Shown: positions 8,950 to 18,762, numbered from the stretch's first letter. The stretch: DNA of 64,000 nucleotides from G965267335 sp965267335 (GCA_965267335.1 OZ253953.1:434001-498000), one strand, 5' to 3'. A program made the numbers and translations. The notes: generated by a model from the sequence alone, not told the origin.

Positions 8950-11883
8950 CTATTGCAGCAGAGCTTCAATGTCCTGATTGGAAAGGCTTTTGATAAAGCT
9001 TTCTTCTGTTGTAATTAAACCATCTGCCAGCTTCTTCTTGTTTTGCTGCAAGACAAGTATCTTTTCTTCAACTGTATTTCTGGTAATAAATTTATAGTTG
9101 AATACTTTGTTTTTCTGGCCGATTCTATGGGCTCTATCAACCGCTTGAGCCTCAATTGCTGGGTTCCACCATGGGTCCAGTATGAAAACATAATCTGCAG
9201 CGGTAAGGTTGAGTCCAAGTCCACCGGCTTTTAAAGATATCAGGAAGGTTCTGATGTCCTCATTATTTTGGAACATTTCCACCTGAGACTTTCTCGCCTT
9301 GGTCGAGCCATCAAGATAGGCGTAATCAAGTCCCTGTGCATCCAGATGCTCGCGAATGATATTGAGATGCTTAACAAACTGACTGAAGATCAGTATTTTA
9401 TGTTTCTTGCTGATCGCACTCTCAAGCATTTCAAGCACCTCTTTCATCTTACCGGACTCACCATCAAAGTCTTCATCTACCATTTTAGGGTGATTAGCAA
9501 TCTGACGCAACTTTGTTAGGCCCTGTAAAAGTATAAGTTGTGATTTATTTCTACCCTTCTGATCGATATTTCTCAATATCTCATTTCTGTAATGAGATTT
9601 CACCTTTTCATATTCTTCCTCCTGCTCCGGTGTCATTTCGCAATAGTAAACCTGCTCGACTTTTTCTGGAAGTTCCGTAACTACCTGGGATTTTTTTCTT
9701 CTCAGAATAAAGGGTTTTATAATCGCATAGAGCCGTTCGGTTTTCTTCTCGTCACTACGTTTCTCTATAGGGATTTGAAACTCATTCTTGAAGTAGGCTT
9801 GGGTGCCAAGCAAGCCCGGATTTGCAAAAGACATTTGAGACCACAAGTCCATTGTACTATTTTCAATAGGAGTTCCTGTCAATATCAACTTATAGGTTGA
9901 AGACATTTCTTTTATGGCGGAAGCAATATTTGAGCTTGGGTTTTTAATAGCTTGAGACTCATCCAGGATGATATAATTAAAATAGTAATCCTTCAGGAGT
10001 TCGATATCCAGGCGAATAATACCATATGAGGTGAGAATAACATCGTAGTCGTTAAACTTGGAAACATCCTTATCTCTATTGGTACCTGTGTAGGTAAAGA
10101 CTTTGAGGTCGGGCACGAATTTTTTCGCTTCCATTTCCCAATTGTATACAAGTGAGGTTGGCATGACCAACAAACTTGCGGCCTTAGCTCCTTTTTCTTT
10201 CTGGTCCTGTAACAAAGTGAGGGTTTGAACGGTTTTACCGAGACCCATATCATCTGCCAGGCAACCTCCCAAATTATATTCCTGAAGAAATTGTAGCCAG
10301 TTGTATCCAGCCTTCTGGTACGGCCTTAGCTTACCTTTAAATCCTTTTGGGAGAGGATAGTCCTCAATCTCATCAAAGTTCCTGAGTTTTTGCAACTTAC
10401 GGTCCATGGTCACCTGAGCAAGGTTACCATTCTGCAGTTCCTGTATAAGAGCAACGTGATGACGTTTCAATTTGAGATTTCCACCTTCTTTATCACCCTC
10501 TGAAAAGGCAAAGATTTCCGCATAATCAGTTACCCAATTATCAGGGATTACAGCAATTTCTCCATTGGGTAGGGTAAACTCTGTTTTTTTGGCCAGGACC
10601 AGGTTTTTTAGGGTAAGAAAAGGGATTTCAAACTCACCGAATTTGACAATGGCATAAATATCAAACCAATCATTCTTTTCTTTGATTTCTATGGAAATAG
10701 AATGTTTACCCAGGAAGTACTTCTTCTTGTCGAAAGGGTTTTGGCGAATCTCATAACCCTTTTCTTTAAGCATATCTTCATAAACCGCCAACCACTGAAA
10801 GGCTTCTGTTTTCTTCACTACCGCCTTGCCATTCTTCAATTGAATTCCTAGTTCACCAAGTTCTTTTATCTGCTCTTTTTCCCACTCTGGTTGTCGCTTA
10901 ATGCGATTAAAAACATAGGAGCCATTATTTTTCTCTACCTTAACGCTAGTACTTTTCCCTCCATTAGGACTGAAGTTGTAAGAGCCATAGTTGAAGGTCA
11001 GGTCAAAAACCAATTTCCCCTGTTCATCACTGTTTTCTTCCTTTTTATTATCGTCAAATAGACCTGGGCTAGGATTGTTCGTTGCAAGTTCTGCAAATGT
11101 CAGAACAGGTTGGGCATCATAGCTCACGGTATTAATATCAAAACCTTTGGCAAATACATCAAAGTTGGCCACCAGTGGAGCAACGAAGGTATTGTAATAC
11201 TTTTCCTCTACAGTCTGGGGTATAACGATAAACTTCTTATTGAGGAATGGTTTCAGTTTATTGCCGTCTACTTCTTTTTTAAAAGTGTAAAGGATATCAT
11301 CTACCAGCAGCCATGCCGGTTCCTTGCATAGAATTCTGGATTCATTGAATTGAAATTCAATTTTCTTCCCTTCATGTTTAATCGTTGGGAAATAGTGCGT
11401 GTTGTCTTCATTCTTAAAGAAGTGAAATAACACACTGGCCTTCTCCTTGGGGACAGTCACTTTCTTCCAAGCCGGCTCACCATCTTTCCCCATGATGTAT
11501 AGATGGCGATCATACATATTTGACAGGATATCAGCCTTTCTTCTTTCAATGTAGGCGGCAATTGTATCCTGTAACAATTTGTCACCCTTTTCTTTGTCGT
11601 AAACTTTTAGAAAAAAATCAGCAGGTGAAATTTTCTTATTGTAGAATTTATTGAGGATGACATCCTGCTGAATGCTATCCATCTGCTTTATCAGCTCATA
11701 GTCTGTATCGTCAAGACCGGAGGCAAACTCAGCAGCATTCTTTGAAGAAATATTCTGGTGCTTAAAAGTAAGCTCTCCTTTCGCATCCAACTGTACCACA
11801 AAGGATTCAAACAATGGACCCAGGTACTGATGTGAGTACAATGAATAAATTATTTGGAACGGTTCAGCTGTTGATACCTTCAT
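8950..11883 (-). CDS. SNF2-family DNA-dependent ATPase/helicase
   Basis: The C-terminal half is a complete SNF2 motor: LADDMGLGKTVQTLTLL (Walker A), ILDESQAIKNP (Walker B, DESQ), LTGTPIEN (motif III), LKAGGLGLNLTAADYV and QAVDRAHRIGQ (motif VI). The N-terminal ~480 residues are a long uncharacterised region typical of bacterial stand-alone SNF2 proteins; no zinc-binding SWIM cysteine cluster is obvious. The ATG at 11883 (MKVSTAEPF) was chosen; an in-frame ATG 11 codons upstream is possible. Expected to translocate on duplex DNA and remodel protein-DNA or transcription complexes, as known for RapA-like relatives. No restriction or defence gene is adjacent, so there is no reason to call a defence role. 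Confidence 0.9.
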   Translation of the reverse strand: MKVSTAEPFQIIYSLYSHQYLGPLFESFVVQLDAKGELTFKHQNISSKNAAEFASGLDDTDYELIKQMDSIQQDVILNKFYNKKISPADFFLKVYDKEKGDKLLQDTIAAYIERRKADILSNMYDRHLYIMGKDGEPAWKKVTVPKEKASVLFHFFKNEDNTHYFPTIKHEGKKIEFQFNESRILCKEPAWLLVDDILYTFKKEVDGNKLKPFLNKKFIVIPQTVEEKYYNTFVAPLVANFDVFAKGFDINTVSYDAQPVLTFAELATNNPSPGLFDDNKKEENSDEQGKLVFDLTFNYGSYNFSPNGGKSTSVKVEKNNGSYVFNRIKRQPEWEKEQIKELGELGIQLKNGKAVVKKTEAFQWLAVYEDMLKEKGYEIRQNPFDKKKYFLGKHSISIEIKEKNDWFDIYAIVKFGEFEIPFLTLKNLVLAKKTEFTLPNGEIAVIPDNWVTDYAEIFAFSEGDKEGGNLKLKRHHVALIQELQNGNLAQVTMDRKLQKLRNFDEIEDYPLPKGFKGKLRPYQKAGYNWLQFLQEYNLGGCLADDMGLGKTVQTLTLLQDQKEKGAKAASLLVMPTSLVYNWEMEAKKFVPDLKVFTYTGTNRDKDVSKFNDYDVILTSYGIIRLDIELLKDYYFNYIILDESQAIKNPSSNIASAIKEMSSTYKLILTGTPIENSTMDLWSQMSFANPGLLGTQAYFKNEFQIPIEKRSDEKKTERLYAIIKPFILRRKKSQVVTELPEKVEQVYYCEMTPEQEEEYEKVKSHYRNEILRNIDQKGRNKSQLILLQGLTKLRQIANHPKMVDEDFDGESGKMKEVLEMLESAISKKHKILIFSQFVKHLNIIREHLDAQGLDYAYLDGSTKARKSQVEMFQNNEDIRTFLISLKAGGLGLNLTAADYVFILDPWWNPAIEAQAVDRAHRIGQKNKVFNYKFITRNTVEEKILVLQQNKKKLADGLITTEESFIKSLSNQDIEALLQ

Positions 11884-11984
11884 TTTGCATTTTAGACAAG
11901 GTTCTAATATATGCAATTGGAGCTAATGGAGGTCGAAAACTTTTTCACATGGGTATTTTTTTTATCCACAGATTGTGGCCTAAA

Positions 11985-12002
11985 AAAGCCATTAAAGGCT
12001 TT
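11985..12002 (-). terminator. Rho-independent terminator overlapping the stop codon of the FtsX-like permease gene
   Basis: On the minus strand AAAGCC-TTTAAT-GGCTTT forms a 6-bp stem followed by a run of six T. The loop contains the TAA stop of the permease gene. The short stem makes this moderately convincing. Confidence 0.45.
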
Positions 12003-13203
12003 GGTCAAACTGGATGCTAGCCGCTCTGTTTGAGGGTCTTATGGATATCAAAACAGTAATACCAATTACTGAGGCTGCGATGATGAGATTGTCTACCAGA
12101 TTCAACTTCATAGGGTAGGGAACTTCGCCTGGAGAGAACAAACCATATTCCATTTGTAGGTGACAAATCCCAATGCCTAATGCAAAACCCAAGGTCCCTC
12201 CCATCAAGGCAATAAAGCTTCCAATCAGTATAAAAGTCTTCCGGATGGTTGCTTTGTTCATTCCAAATGAGTGTAGGATTGCCAGGTCCTTACGTTTTTC
12301 AATCTCAAGCATTGATAAGCTAAAAAAGATATTGATTGAGGCGATACCCATAACAATCAGCAGGATGATAAAAATGATGACCTTCTCGAGTTTTATGGCC
12401 TTCATCAAAACTTCATTCTGCTCTTCTTTATTTTTTATTTCAAATCCCTCGTCCACCAGAGTTCTGATTTGTTCCTGTACTTCAGCTGATTTTTCAGTTT
12501 CACACATGATTTCGATACTCGTTCGTTGATTTTCGTATCCGAAAAGTTCTCTGGCGGTCTCAAGTGGCACAATCACATAGTCAAGATCGTATTTGTACTG
12601 TTGGAACTCACCAACTGCATTAATGATAACGGAGTTGAGGGAATTAATTTGTTTTCCTTGATTGGATGGTTGTGGGTACAAAAGCTGCAGGTGTTGAGGA
12701 ATAAGGCTTACATCATCGTGGTCAAGATGCAGATGCTTTGCAACATTGTAGCCCATAAAGCAGCTAGGTTTACCATTCATATAAAGTCGCTGCAACCCGC
12801 CAAAGTCTTCAAACTGAAACTGCTCATAATAGGCTGGACTCACTCCTTTGACTTTAACTACTTTCTGCCATTGTTTTCGGTTTCTTTGCTTGACAATAAA
12901 AGCGTGATCTTCAATAACTTCTGTAACATAGCTTACGCCATCTAAGCCCCTTATGGAATTCATCTGGGACTCTGATAGTTCAAAAGTCTTTCCTTTTATG
13001 GTCGTAATTTTGATATCACCTTCCAGCGCACCTTCGTATTGGTGTATGTACTCCGTGAAGCCATTCATTGTAGAAATCACGAGAATGGAAGCCGCGGTAA
13101 CAGCAGCTACAATAATTACAGCCAGAATGGAAATAAAGTTGATAAAGGCCCTTTTCTTAACAGAAAAAAAGTACTTGGTCGCTATGTGAAGAGGTAAATT
13201 CAA
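11992..13203 (-). CDS. LolC/LolE-like ABC transporter permease (FtsX family)
   Basis: 403 residues in the standard lipoprotein-releasing permease layout. One N-terminal membrane segment (FINFISILAVIIVAAVTAASILVIS, about 21-45) precedes a ~230-residue periplasmic domain. Three more membrane segments follow around 275-300, 325-350 and 375-395. The motif EKRKDLAILHSFGM between segments 2 and 3 is typical of FtsX-type coupling regions. Known relatives extract outer-membrane-bound lipoproteins with a LolD ATPase; no ATPase gene lies beside this one, so it must use a partner encoded elsewhere. It follows rbfA with a 6-bp gap and is probably co-transcribed with it. Confidence 0.85.
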   Translation of the reverse strand: MNLPLHIATKYFFSVKKRAFINFISILAVIIVAAVTAASILVISTMNGFTEYIHQYEGALEGDIKITTIKGKTFELSESQMNSIRGLDGVSYVTEVIEDHAFIVKQRNRKQWQKVVKVKGVSPAYYEQFQFEDFGGLQRLYMNGKPSCFMGYNVAKHLHLDHDDVSLIPQHLQLLYPQPSNQGKQINSLNSVIINAVGEFQQYKYDLDYVIVPLETARELFGYENQRTSIEIMCETEKSAEVQEQIRTLVDEGFEIKNKEEQNEVLMKAIKLEKVIIFIILLIVMGIASINIFFSLSMLEIEKRKDLAILHSFGMNKATIRKTFILIGSFIALMGGTLGFALGIGICHLQMEYGLFSPGEVPYPMKLNLVDNLIIAASVIGITVLISIRPSNRAASIQFDQSL

Positions 13204-13209
13204 ACGCTT

Positions 13210-13575
13210 TTAATCTTCATCTTCTGGTGGAATATCAAGGTTATTGAATATATCGTCTATGCGCTCTGACTCTTCAATGCTATCATCAATGTAGTAAAAC
13301 AATTCAGGAATAAATTGAACCTTATTTCTGATTTTTTTGGCCAGAATTTTCTTGATTTCCCATTGTTGATTCTTGACCATTTCCAGATTCTTTTGATTAT
13401 CCTTGGAGAGCATGAAGCTCAGATAAACTCTTGCTGATCTTGCATCCGGACTAACTCTGACAATAGTAACGGAAATGAAGGCTCCGCCAAAAAGGTTGTT
13501 CGACTCTCTCTGGAAAATCTCACCTAATTCTCTTTGTAATAAGCGAGCTGTTTTCTGCTGTTTTACACTTTCCAT
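13210..13575 (-). CDS. rbfA: Ribosome-binding factor A
   Basis: 121 residues, the usual length. N-terminal RLLQRELGEIFQRES, then ISVTIVRVSPDARSARVYLSF, which is the conserved KH-like core of RbfA, and an acidic tail ending in PPEDED. Known to bind the free 30S subunit and assist late 16S rRNA 5'-end maturation and cold adaptation. First gene of a likely two-gene unit with the LolC/E-like permease. The 145-bp gap to the divergent membrane-protein gene should hold its promoter. Confidence 0.93.
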   Translation of the reverse strand: MESVKQQKTARLLQRELGEIFQRESNNLFGGAFISVTIVRVSPDARSARVYLSFMLSKDNQKNLEMVKNQQWEIKKILAKKIRNKVQFIPELFYYIDDSIEESERIDDIFNNLDIPPEDED

Positions 13576-13720
13576 TCTGTAAAGTTACCACTCTTCTGTC
13601 AATTCAACCTTAGTTTTCGGATTTCGTGTTAGAATAATTCTAATGAAAGCTAAACTAAAAGTTGAATAAGGCCGATTTATTCATCTTTTTTGTCATGGTA
13701 AATAATGTAAACCATTCGTA

Positions 13721-15139
13721 TTGGTAAGTTTCTTTAGAATAAATGATCCTGTAAGGATTTTTGGAGTTCTTCTCCTCATGATCGCTTTTTGGATTCCTGT
13801 GCATGTTTTCGCTCCGGAGAGTCTGCTCATTGAACAGGAGTGGATGCTTCTTGGTGAAAAAATGGCTGGTGGAGATGTTCTCTACATGGACATTCAAACC
13901 AATATGCCTCCATTGTCGGCCTCTGTATACTGGTTATTATATAACCTCTTTGGTAAATCATCTCTTGTCTATCAAATTCTAGCTTTGATTCTCGTTTTTA
14001 CCCAGGCAATGGTGTTTAACTTCATGATGGACAGGACCGATGTATTGAAGGAACGCTCCTATATCCCCTCATTACTGTACATCACATTCTCATTCATTTA
14101 CACCGATATGCTCACCTTATCTCCACTTCTGTTATCCATGACATTTGTGTTGATCGCACTCAGGGAGTTGCTGTATTTGCTGAAGCATGGTAACAATGAC
14201 CAAGGTGTATTCAGGGTGGGGTTCTACGTGGGGATCGCCACTCTGTTTTACTTTCCAAGTGGTTTGTTTTTGATTATGGTTGTTTTCTCCTATCTGTTTT
14301 ATACGAATACAGTCCTCAGAAGGTATGTGATCCTTTTGTTCTCTTTTTCGTTCCCGATACTGATGGTAGGTATGCATTACTTCATCAAGGGTGGTATGTC
14401 TAATTATTTTGAATATTTCTGGTGGAAATCAATTTACATTACCAAAATATATACTACTCACTGGATTGACTTTCTAATTCTTCTGGCTGTGCCCGCAATT
14501 TTTCTAGCATACTCCATGTTTGCTGTATTCAGTTCGCGAGGGTATATAATCTACCAAAGTAAAATTCAAAGAGTGATGGCTCTTTGGGTCTTTTGTTCTG
14601 TTGGTATTTACTTTTTAGCTGATGAAAAAGGGTCTTTCTTGTTTGTACTGTTGATTCCTGCTATTTCCTACTTTGGTACTGCCATGTTTTTTGTGGTTCG
14701 CAGAAGCCTTTTTAGAGAACTATCATATGTCGCCATTCTGGTTTTGATCTTGTTTGTGCACTTAGGCTCCTTAAAAGGTTTGGGAGATGATATCCTGAAT
14801 CCGGACAGATTAGCTGTCGGGCGCACGGAGTTACAACAGCACATTAAGGATCAAAAAATACTGGTGCTTGATAAAAACTTTTCGGGTTATGCTGGCAATA
14901 GGGTGGCCACGCGTTTTTTTGACTGGAGGTTGAGCATCCGGAGCTTTGAAAACCTGGATTATATGAAAAATCCGGTCATGATTCTGGAAGCCTTCCGCGA
15001 AGATCCTCCGGAAGTGATTGTCGATAGATTAGGAATTGCTGAAAAACTGTTCTTAAGGATTAAACCCTTAGACGATTTATATCAACCCCATGAAACGCTA
15101 CAAGGTGTATATGTAAAAAAGCGCGGTCAGACTCTTTAG
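13721..15139 (+). CDS. Polytopic inner-membrane protein, DUF6427-like
   Basis: 472 residues with about 10 hydrophobic segments, starting with FRINDPVRIFGVLLLMIAFW. The N-terminal FFRINDP..RI.G pattern is what I recall from a conserved Bacteroidota family (DUF6427); the assignment is from memory. The overall look (IDIQTNMPPLSASVYW early, hydrophobic helices, soluble C-terminal ~120 residues) also resembles membrane glycosyltransferase-like (GT-C) proteins, but no catalytic motif can be claimed. The start is TTG at 13721: the frame is closed upstream at 13703 and the conserved N terminus needs this start. The 3' end overlaps convergent rpiB by 4 bp. Confidence 0.7.
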   Translation: MVSFFRINDPVRIFGVLLLMIAFWIPVHVFAPESLLIEQEWMLLGEKMAGGDVLYMDIQTNMPPLSASVYWLLYNLFGKSSLVYQILALILVFTQAMVFNFMMDRTDVLKERSYIPSLLYITFSFIYTDMLTLSPLLLSMTFVLIALRELLYLLKHGNNDQGVFRVGFYVGIATLFYFPSGLFLIMVVFSYLFYTNTVLRRYVILLFSFSFPILMVGMHYFIKGGMSNYFEYFWWKSIYITKIYTTHWIDFLILLAVPAIFLAYSMFAVFSSRGYIIYQSKIQRVMALWVFCSVGIYFLADEKGSFLFVLLIPAISYFGTAMFFVVRRSLFRELSYVAILVLILFVHLGSLKGLGDDILNPDRLAVGRTELQQHIKDQKILVLDKNFSGYAGNRVATRFFDWRLSIRSFENLDYMKNPVMILEAFREDPPEVIVDRLGIAEKLFLRIKPLDDLYQPHETLQGVYVKKRGQTL

Positions 15140-15567
15140 CAAGCAGGCATTTTGCTCACCCTTCTTTCATGTCGGCCTCCCTCAAAATCTGTATTGATAA
15201 ATGTATCAACCATTTCCTTAGCTACCTCCAAAGAAACAAATCGAGCCGGAATAGACAGTATATTAGCATTGTTGTGACTTCTAGCCAATTCTGCAAGTTC
15301 AGGTAGCCAGCACAAAGCCGAACGTATTTCCTGGTATTTATTGGCCGTCATTGAGACACCATTACCACTGCCACAAATGAGGATTCCCAGTTGGGCATTA
15401 CCATCAATAATGTCTTTTGCTACCGGGTGTACGTAGTCAGGATAGTCACATGAGTCTTCACTAAAAGGACCGAAATCCTCCACTTCGATACCTTTATTCT
15501 GAAGTAGGGCTATTACTTCTTTTTTATATTGAAATCCGGCATGGTCGCCTCCAATTGCAATTTTCAT
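15136..15567 (-). CDS. rpiB: Ribose 5-phosphate isomerase B
   Basis: 143 residues, the usual length. N-terminal IAIGGDHAGFQYKKEV, DFGPFSEDSCDYPDYVHPVA and the GILICGSGNGVSMTANK loop are the RpiB/LacAB signature, including the catalytic cysteine in ICGSGNG. R136-like RRVSKM near the end fits the phosphate-binding region. Interconverts ribose 5-phosphate and ribulose 5-phosphate in the pentose phosphate pathway. It starts 4 bp after the stop of tatC, so the two are probably one transcript. Confidence 0.95.
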   Translation of the reverse strand: MKIAIGGDHAGFQYKKEVIALLQNKGIEVEDFGPFSEDSCDYPDYVHPVAKDIIDGNAQLGILICGSGNGVSMTANKYQEIRSALCWLPELAELARSHNNANILSIPARFVSLEVAKEMVDTFINTDFEGGRHERRVSKMPAC

Positions 15568-15571
15568 AATA

Positions 15572-16393
15572 CTATGAGTTTCGTTCTTTAAGTCTTCTTT
15601 CTTCCCTTGCCAATCTTCTCCTGGCCTTTCTGGTTACGAGTGCCGAGATCAGAATACTCACTTCATACAGGACAAATATAGGTAATCCAATGAGTACTTG
15701 GCTGATAACGTCCGGTGGTGTTATTATAGCGGATACTATTAATATAATCACGATGGCGTGTTTCCTGTATTTTCGCAAAAACCGCGGTGTAACAAAGCCT
15801 AGTTTCGAGAAGAAATAAATCGTCACAGGAAGTTGAAACATTATTCCAGTGGCTAATACAGAAGTCGAGATAAACTTAAAGTAATCACTATAAAGTATAT
15901 TATTAGTAATCGTAGGAGTGTAATCGTAATGGATAAAAAAGTTTATCGCAATGGGGGTTATAATGTAAAACCCGAAAAATGATCCCATTGTAAATAAGAT
16001 GCTCACAAAAAAAGTCAGCCACCGGGTAACTCTCTTTTCCTTTTTTCTTAGGGCTGGCTTAATAAACCTCCAAACCTCCCAAAATGCATATGGGAACAAG
16101 AACACCAATGTGACCATAAAAGCTACTCTGATGTGCAAAACAAACTGCCCCATCAACTTGAAGTTTTGCATCTGAAAATCTAGCTGTGGATCACAAAAGA
16201 TTTCCTTACCGAACTTCTGCGAGATATTGCATATAATCTCGTAGGTAATAAAGTCAGATCGGCTGGGGCCTTCTACAAATGGTGCTATGAAATCAGGTGC
16301 CAAAGCAAAAGCCGCTATGAACAATACCAGGCCTACTTTTACGATACGCATTAAATGTTTCCTCATCTGGTCAAGATGACCTAGGAATGACAT
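15572..16393 (-). CDS. tatC: Twin-arginine translocase subunit TatC
   Basis: About 273 residues with six membrane segments. The N-terminal MSFLGHLDQMRKHLMRI is the TatC signature (F..HL.ELR) that binds twin-arginine signals; FPYAFWEVWRFIKPAL and the GF.TPRFLRKYRKHAIV / ITPPDVISQ regions follow the family. A TTG at 16417 would add eight residues, but it sits on a TACTTTG sequence that could be the -7 element. I therefore prefer the ATG at 16393. The large insert after segment 1 is soluble and periplasmic. No tatA lies next to it. Probably co-transcribed with rpiB. Confidence 0.93.
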   Translation of the reverse strand: MSFLGHLDQMRKHLMRIVKVGLVLFIAAFALAPDFIAPFVEGPSRSDFITYEIICNISQKFGKEIFCDPQLDFQMQNFKLMGQFVLHIRVAFMVTLVFLFPYAFWEVWRFIKPALRKKEKRVTRWLTFFVSILFTMGSFFGFYIITPIAINFFIHYDYTPTITNNILYSDYFKFISTSVLATGIMFQLPVTIYFFSKLGFVTPRFLRKYRKHAIVIILIVSAIITPPDVISQVLIGLPIFVLYEVSILISALVTRKARRRLAREERRLKERNS

Positions 16394-16444
16394 ATCGTTA
16401 TTTGAATTTTTGGCCAAAGTAGATTAGGATACGAATAGCTATGC

Positions 16445-17728
16445 TCACACAGCTACACCCGCGTAAAGAGGAAATTCTTTCATCCACTCGTTAACTTCTC
16501 CTCTGACATCAGAAATTTTTGCTTCGTTCGTATGATTTGAAATTACGGTATCAATCATTGCTGCAACTCTGTCCATATCTCCTTCTTTCATGCCACGGGT
16601 TGTGATAGCAGCTGTACCGAGTCTTATTCCGGATGTAACAAATGGTGACTTATCATCAAATGGAACCATATTCTTGTTTACTGTGAGGTCAGCGCTTACC
16701 AGAGCGGCTTCTGCTTCCTTACCGGTAATGTCTTTATTGCGAAGGTCGATCAACATCAGGTGGTTATCAGTCCCTCCGGATATTAATTGATAATCTCGAC
16801 TTACCATCGCCTTTGCCAGGGCTTGCGCATTAAGCTGGACTTGCTTTGCATAGTCGCCATATTCACTGGACAGTGCTTCGTAGAATGCTACAGCTTTAGC
16901 TGCAATTACGTGCTCTAATGGTCCACCTTGTGTTCCGGGGAATACACCAGAATCCAAAATAGATGACATCATTCTTGTAGCGCCTTTTGGTGTTTTAAGT
17001 CCCCAGGGATTCTCAAAATCCTGACCCATCATGATCACACCACCTCTTGGACCTCTTAAGGTCTTATGCGTGGTCGTTGTGACAATATCGCAATGAGACA
17101 TAGGGTTGTTCAATAATCCCTTTGCAATCAATCCTGCAGGGTGAGAGATATCAGCTAATAAAATTGCACCGTGTGCATCAGCAATTTTTCGGAATCTTTC
17201 ATAGTCCCAGTCTCTGGAATATGCCGATGCTCCGCAAATGATCATTTTTGGTTTTTCTTTGTTGGCAATTTCCTCAACATTATCCATATCGATGAGCCCA
17301 GTCTCTTCCTGAACACCGTAGAATGTAGCATTGTAATACTTTCCTGATAGATTCACAGGAGATCCATGTGAAAGATGGCCTCCATGTGATAGATCGAAAC
17401 CAAGGATTGTGTCACCTGGCTTTAAACAAGCGAGCATAACCGCTGCATTAGCTTGTGCACCAGAATGCGGTTGCACATTAACCCATGCCGCACCAAATAA
17501 TTCTTTTAGTCTTTCTCGTGCCAAATCCTCTGCCAAATCCACAATCTCACATCCTCCATAATATCGTTTACCTGGCAAACCTTCCGCATATTTGTTCGTG
17601 AGCGTGCTTCCCATTGCTTCCATCACTTGTTTGGAAACAAAATTTTCAGAAGCAATCAGTTCTATGCCGGACTCCTGGCGGTTGGTTTCTTGTTCAATAA
17701 GGTCGAATATTCTTGTATCTCTTTGCAT
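16445..17728 (-). CDS. glyA: Serine hydroxymethyltransferase
   Basis: 427 residues from the ATG at 17728 (MQRDTRIFDLI). Family landmarks: ELIASENFVSK, NKYAEGLPGKRYYGG, VQPHSGAQANAAV, and VTTTTHKTLRGPRGG with the pyridoxal-phosphate lysine in THKT. Converts serine plus tetrahydrofolate to glycine plus methylene-tetrahydrofolate, the main one-carbon source. A longer frame starts at 17758, but a good promoter (17756-17786) overlaps that extension, so the shorter start is preferred. It ends ~50 bp upstream of tatC on the same strand. Confidence 0.96.
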   Translation of the reverse strand: MQRDTRIFDLIEQETNRQESGIELIASENFVSKQVMEAMGSTLTNKYAEGLPGKRYYGGCEIVDLAEDLARERLKELFGAAWVNVQPHSGAQANAAVMLACLKPGDTILGFDLSHGGHLSHGSPVNLSGKYYNATFYGVQEETGLIDMDNVEEIANKEKPKMIICGASAYSRDWDYERFRKIADAHGAILLADISHPAGLIAKGLLNNPMSHCDIVTTTTHKTLRGPRGGVIMMGQDFENPWGLKTPKGATRMMSSILDSGVFPGTQGGPLEHVIAAKAVAFYEALSSEYGDYAKQVQLNAQALAKAMVSRDYQLISGGTDNHLMLIDLRNKDITGKEAEAALVSADLTVNKNMVPFDDKSPFVTSGIRLGTAAITTRGMKEGDMDRVAAMIDTVISNHTNEAKISDVRGEVNEWMKEFPLYAGVAV

Positions 17729-17755
17729 GGATCGATCGATTTTGGAAATGAAGTG

Positions 17756-17786
17756 CAAAGGTACTTCGGGGTACTAAGAAAAACAA
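17756..17786 (-). promoter_or_regulatory. Bacteroidota-type promoter of glyA
   Basis: On the minus strand a TTG (17786-17784) lies 20 nt upstream of TACCTTTG (17763-17756). This matches the -33 TTG / -7 TAnnTTTG consensus known for Bacteroidota. It sits 27 bp upstream of the preferred glyA start. Confidence 0.7.
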
Positions 17787-17820
17787 TAAATAATCCGCTG
17801 TTTATTCCCTGATTTTCTAG

Positions 17821-18762
17821 CTATTGAGCAGAGCAGAATTGATTTTTTAATGAGAGGTAATCATTCCATATTTCATGCAGAATATCTGCAGCTGGTTTTA
17901 TCTCTTTTATTGCTGCTGCAACTTGGCCTATCTCCAGTTCCCCTTCATCCAGGTCTCCTTCGAACATACCTTTTTTGGCCCTTCCGCGTCCAAGTAATTC
18001 TTTAAGTGTCTCAACGTTGGCTCCTTCTTGCTCTGCCCGCTTGACTTGATCGTAGAATTTATTCTTAATAAGTCTTACCGGGGTAAGCTGTTTAAGACTT
18101 AGCTCTGTGCCGCCCTCGGGTGTATTGATAATGGTATTTTTGAAATTTTGGTGTCCTGATGACTCATTGGAAGCCGCAAAACGAGAGCCAATTTGTACTC
18201 CGTCAGCGCCAAGGGCCATAGCTCCTAACATGGCCCTTCCGTCTCCGATACCTCCGGCAGCAATCAGTGGAATATCGAGAGCCCTCCTTACCATTGGTAA
18301 AAGCACAAAAGTGGTAGTCTCCTCTCTTCCATTATGTCCGCCTGCCTCAAAACCTTCAGCCACAACGGCATCTACTCCGGCTTCCTGAGCTTTCAGGGCA
18401 AACTTCACACTCGATACTACGTGGACTACGGTGATACCATGCTCTTTCAAATGACTCGTCCAGGTCTTAGGGTTACCGGCAGAACTGAATACTACTTTTA
18501 CTCCTTCTTCTATAATCGTTTGTATATGCTTGTCAATATCGGGATAAATAAGTGGCACATTCACTCCGAATGGTTTATCGGTGGCCGCTTTACATTTTTG
18601 TATATGCTCCCTGAGAACCTCCGGATACATAGACCCCGATCCAATAAGTCCTAACCCCCCTGCATTACTCACCGCAGAGGCTAGTTCCCAGCCACTACAC
18701 CATACCATTCCGGCCTGAATGATCGGATACTGAATGTCAAAAAGCCGTTGTATTCTGTTCAT
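17821..18762 (-). CDS. Nitronate monooxygenase family flavoprotein
   Basis: 313 residues in a TIM-barrel FMN enzyme pattern. QYPIIQAGMVW at the N terminus, GFEAGGHNGRE with the family histidine, and AAGGIGDGRAMLGAMALGADGVQIGSRF for FMN phosphate binding. These fit 2-nitropropane dioxygenase/nitronate monooxygenase; the FabK enoyl-ACP reductases share the same fold and motifs, so a fatty-acid role cannot be excluded. It lies on the minus strand upstream of glyA, and its start faces the candidate origin region. Confidence 0.82.
   Translation of the reverse strand: MNRIQRLFDIQYPIIQAGMVWCSGWELASAVSNAGGLGLIGSGSMYPEVLREHIQKCKAATDKPFGVNVPLIYPDIDKHIQTIIEEGVKVVFSSAGNPKTWTSHLKEHGITVVHVVSSVKFALKAQEAGVDAVVAEGFEAGGHNGREETTTFVLLPMVRRALDIPLIAAGGIGDGRAMLGAMALGADGVQIGSRFAASNESSGHQNFKNTIINTPEGGTELSLKQLTPVRLIKNKFYDQVKRAEQEGANVETLKELLGRGRAKKGMFEGDLDEGELEIGQVAAAIKEIKPAADILHEIWNDYLSLKNQFCSAQ

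Noticed and set aside
8950..11883. SNF2 helicase as part of a DISARM- or other defence-type island
   Set aside because: No methyltransferase, nuclease or phospholipase-D gene lies nearby; neighbours are housekeeping genes.
11962..11970. Isolated TTATCCACA DnaA box
   Set aside because: A single box between two genes; no cluster or AT-rich element around it, so not a second origin.
12173..12945. Two long plus-strand frames opposite the LolC/E-like permease gene
   Set aside because: They cover the permease coding strand, have no motif, and the permease frame is clearly the real one.
13655..13897. 80-residue minus-strand frame overlapping the DUF6427-like start
   Set aside because: It overlaps a well-supported membrane protein N terminus and has no signal or motif.
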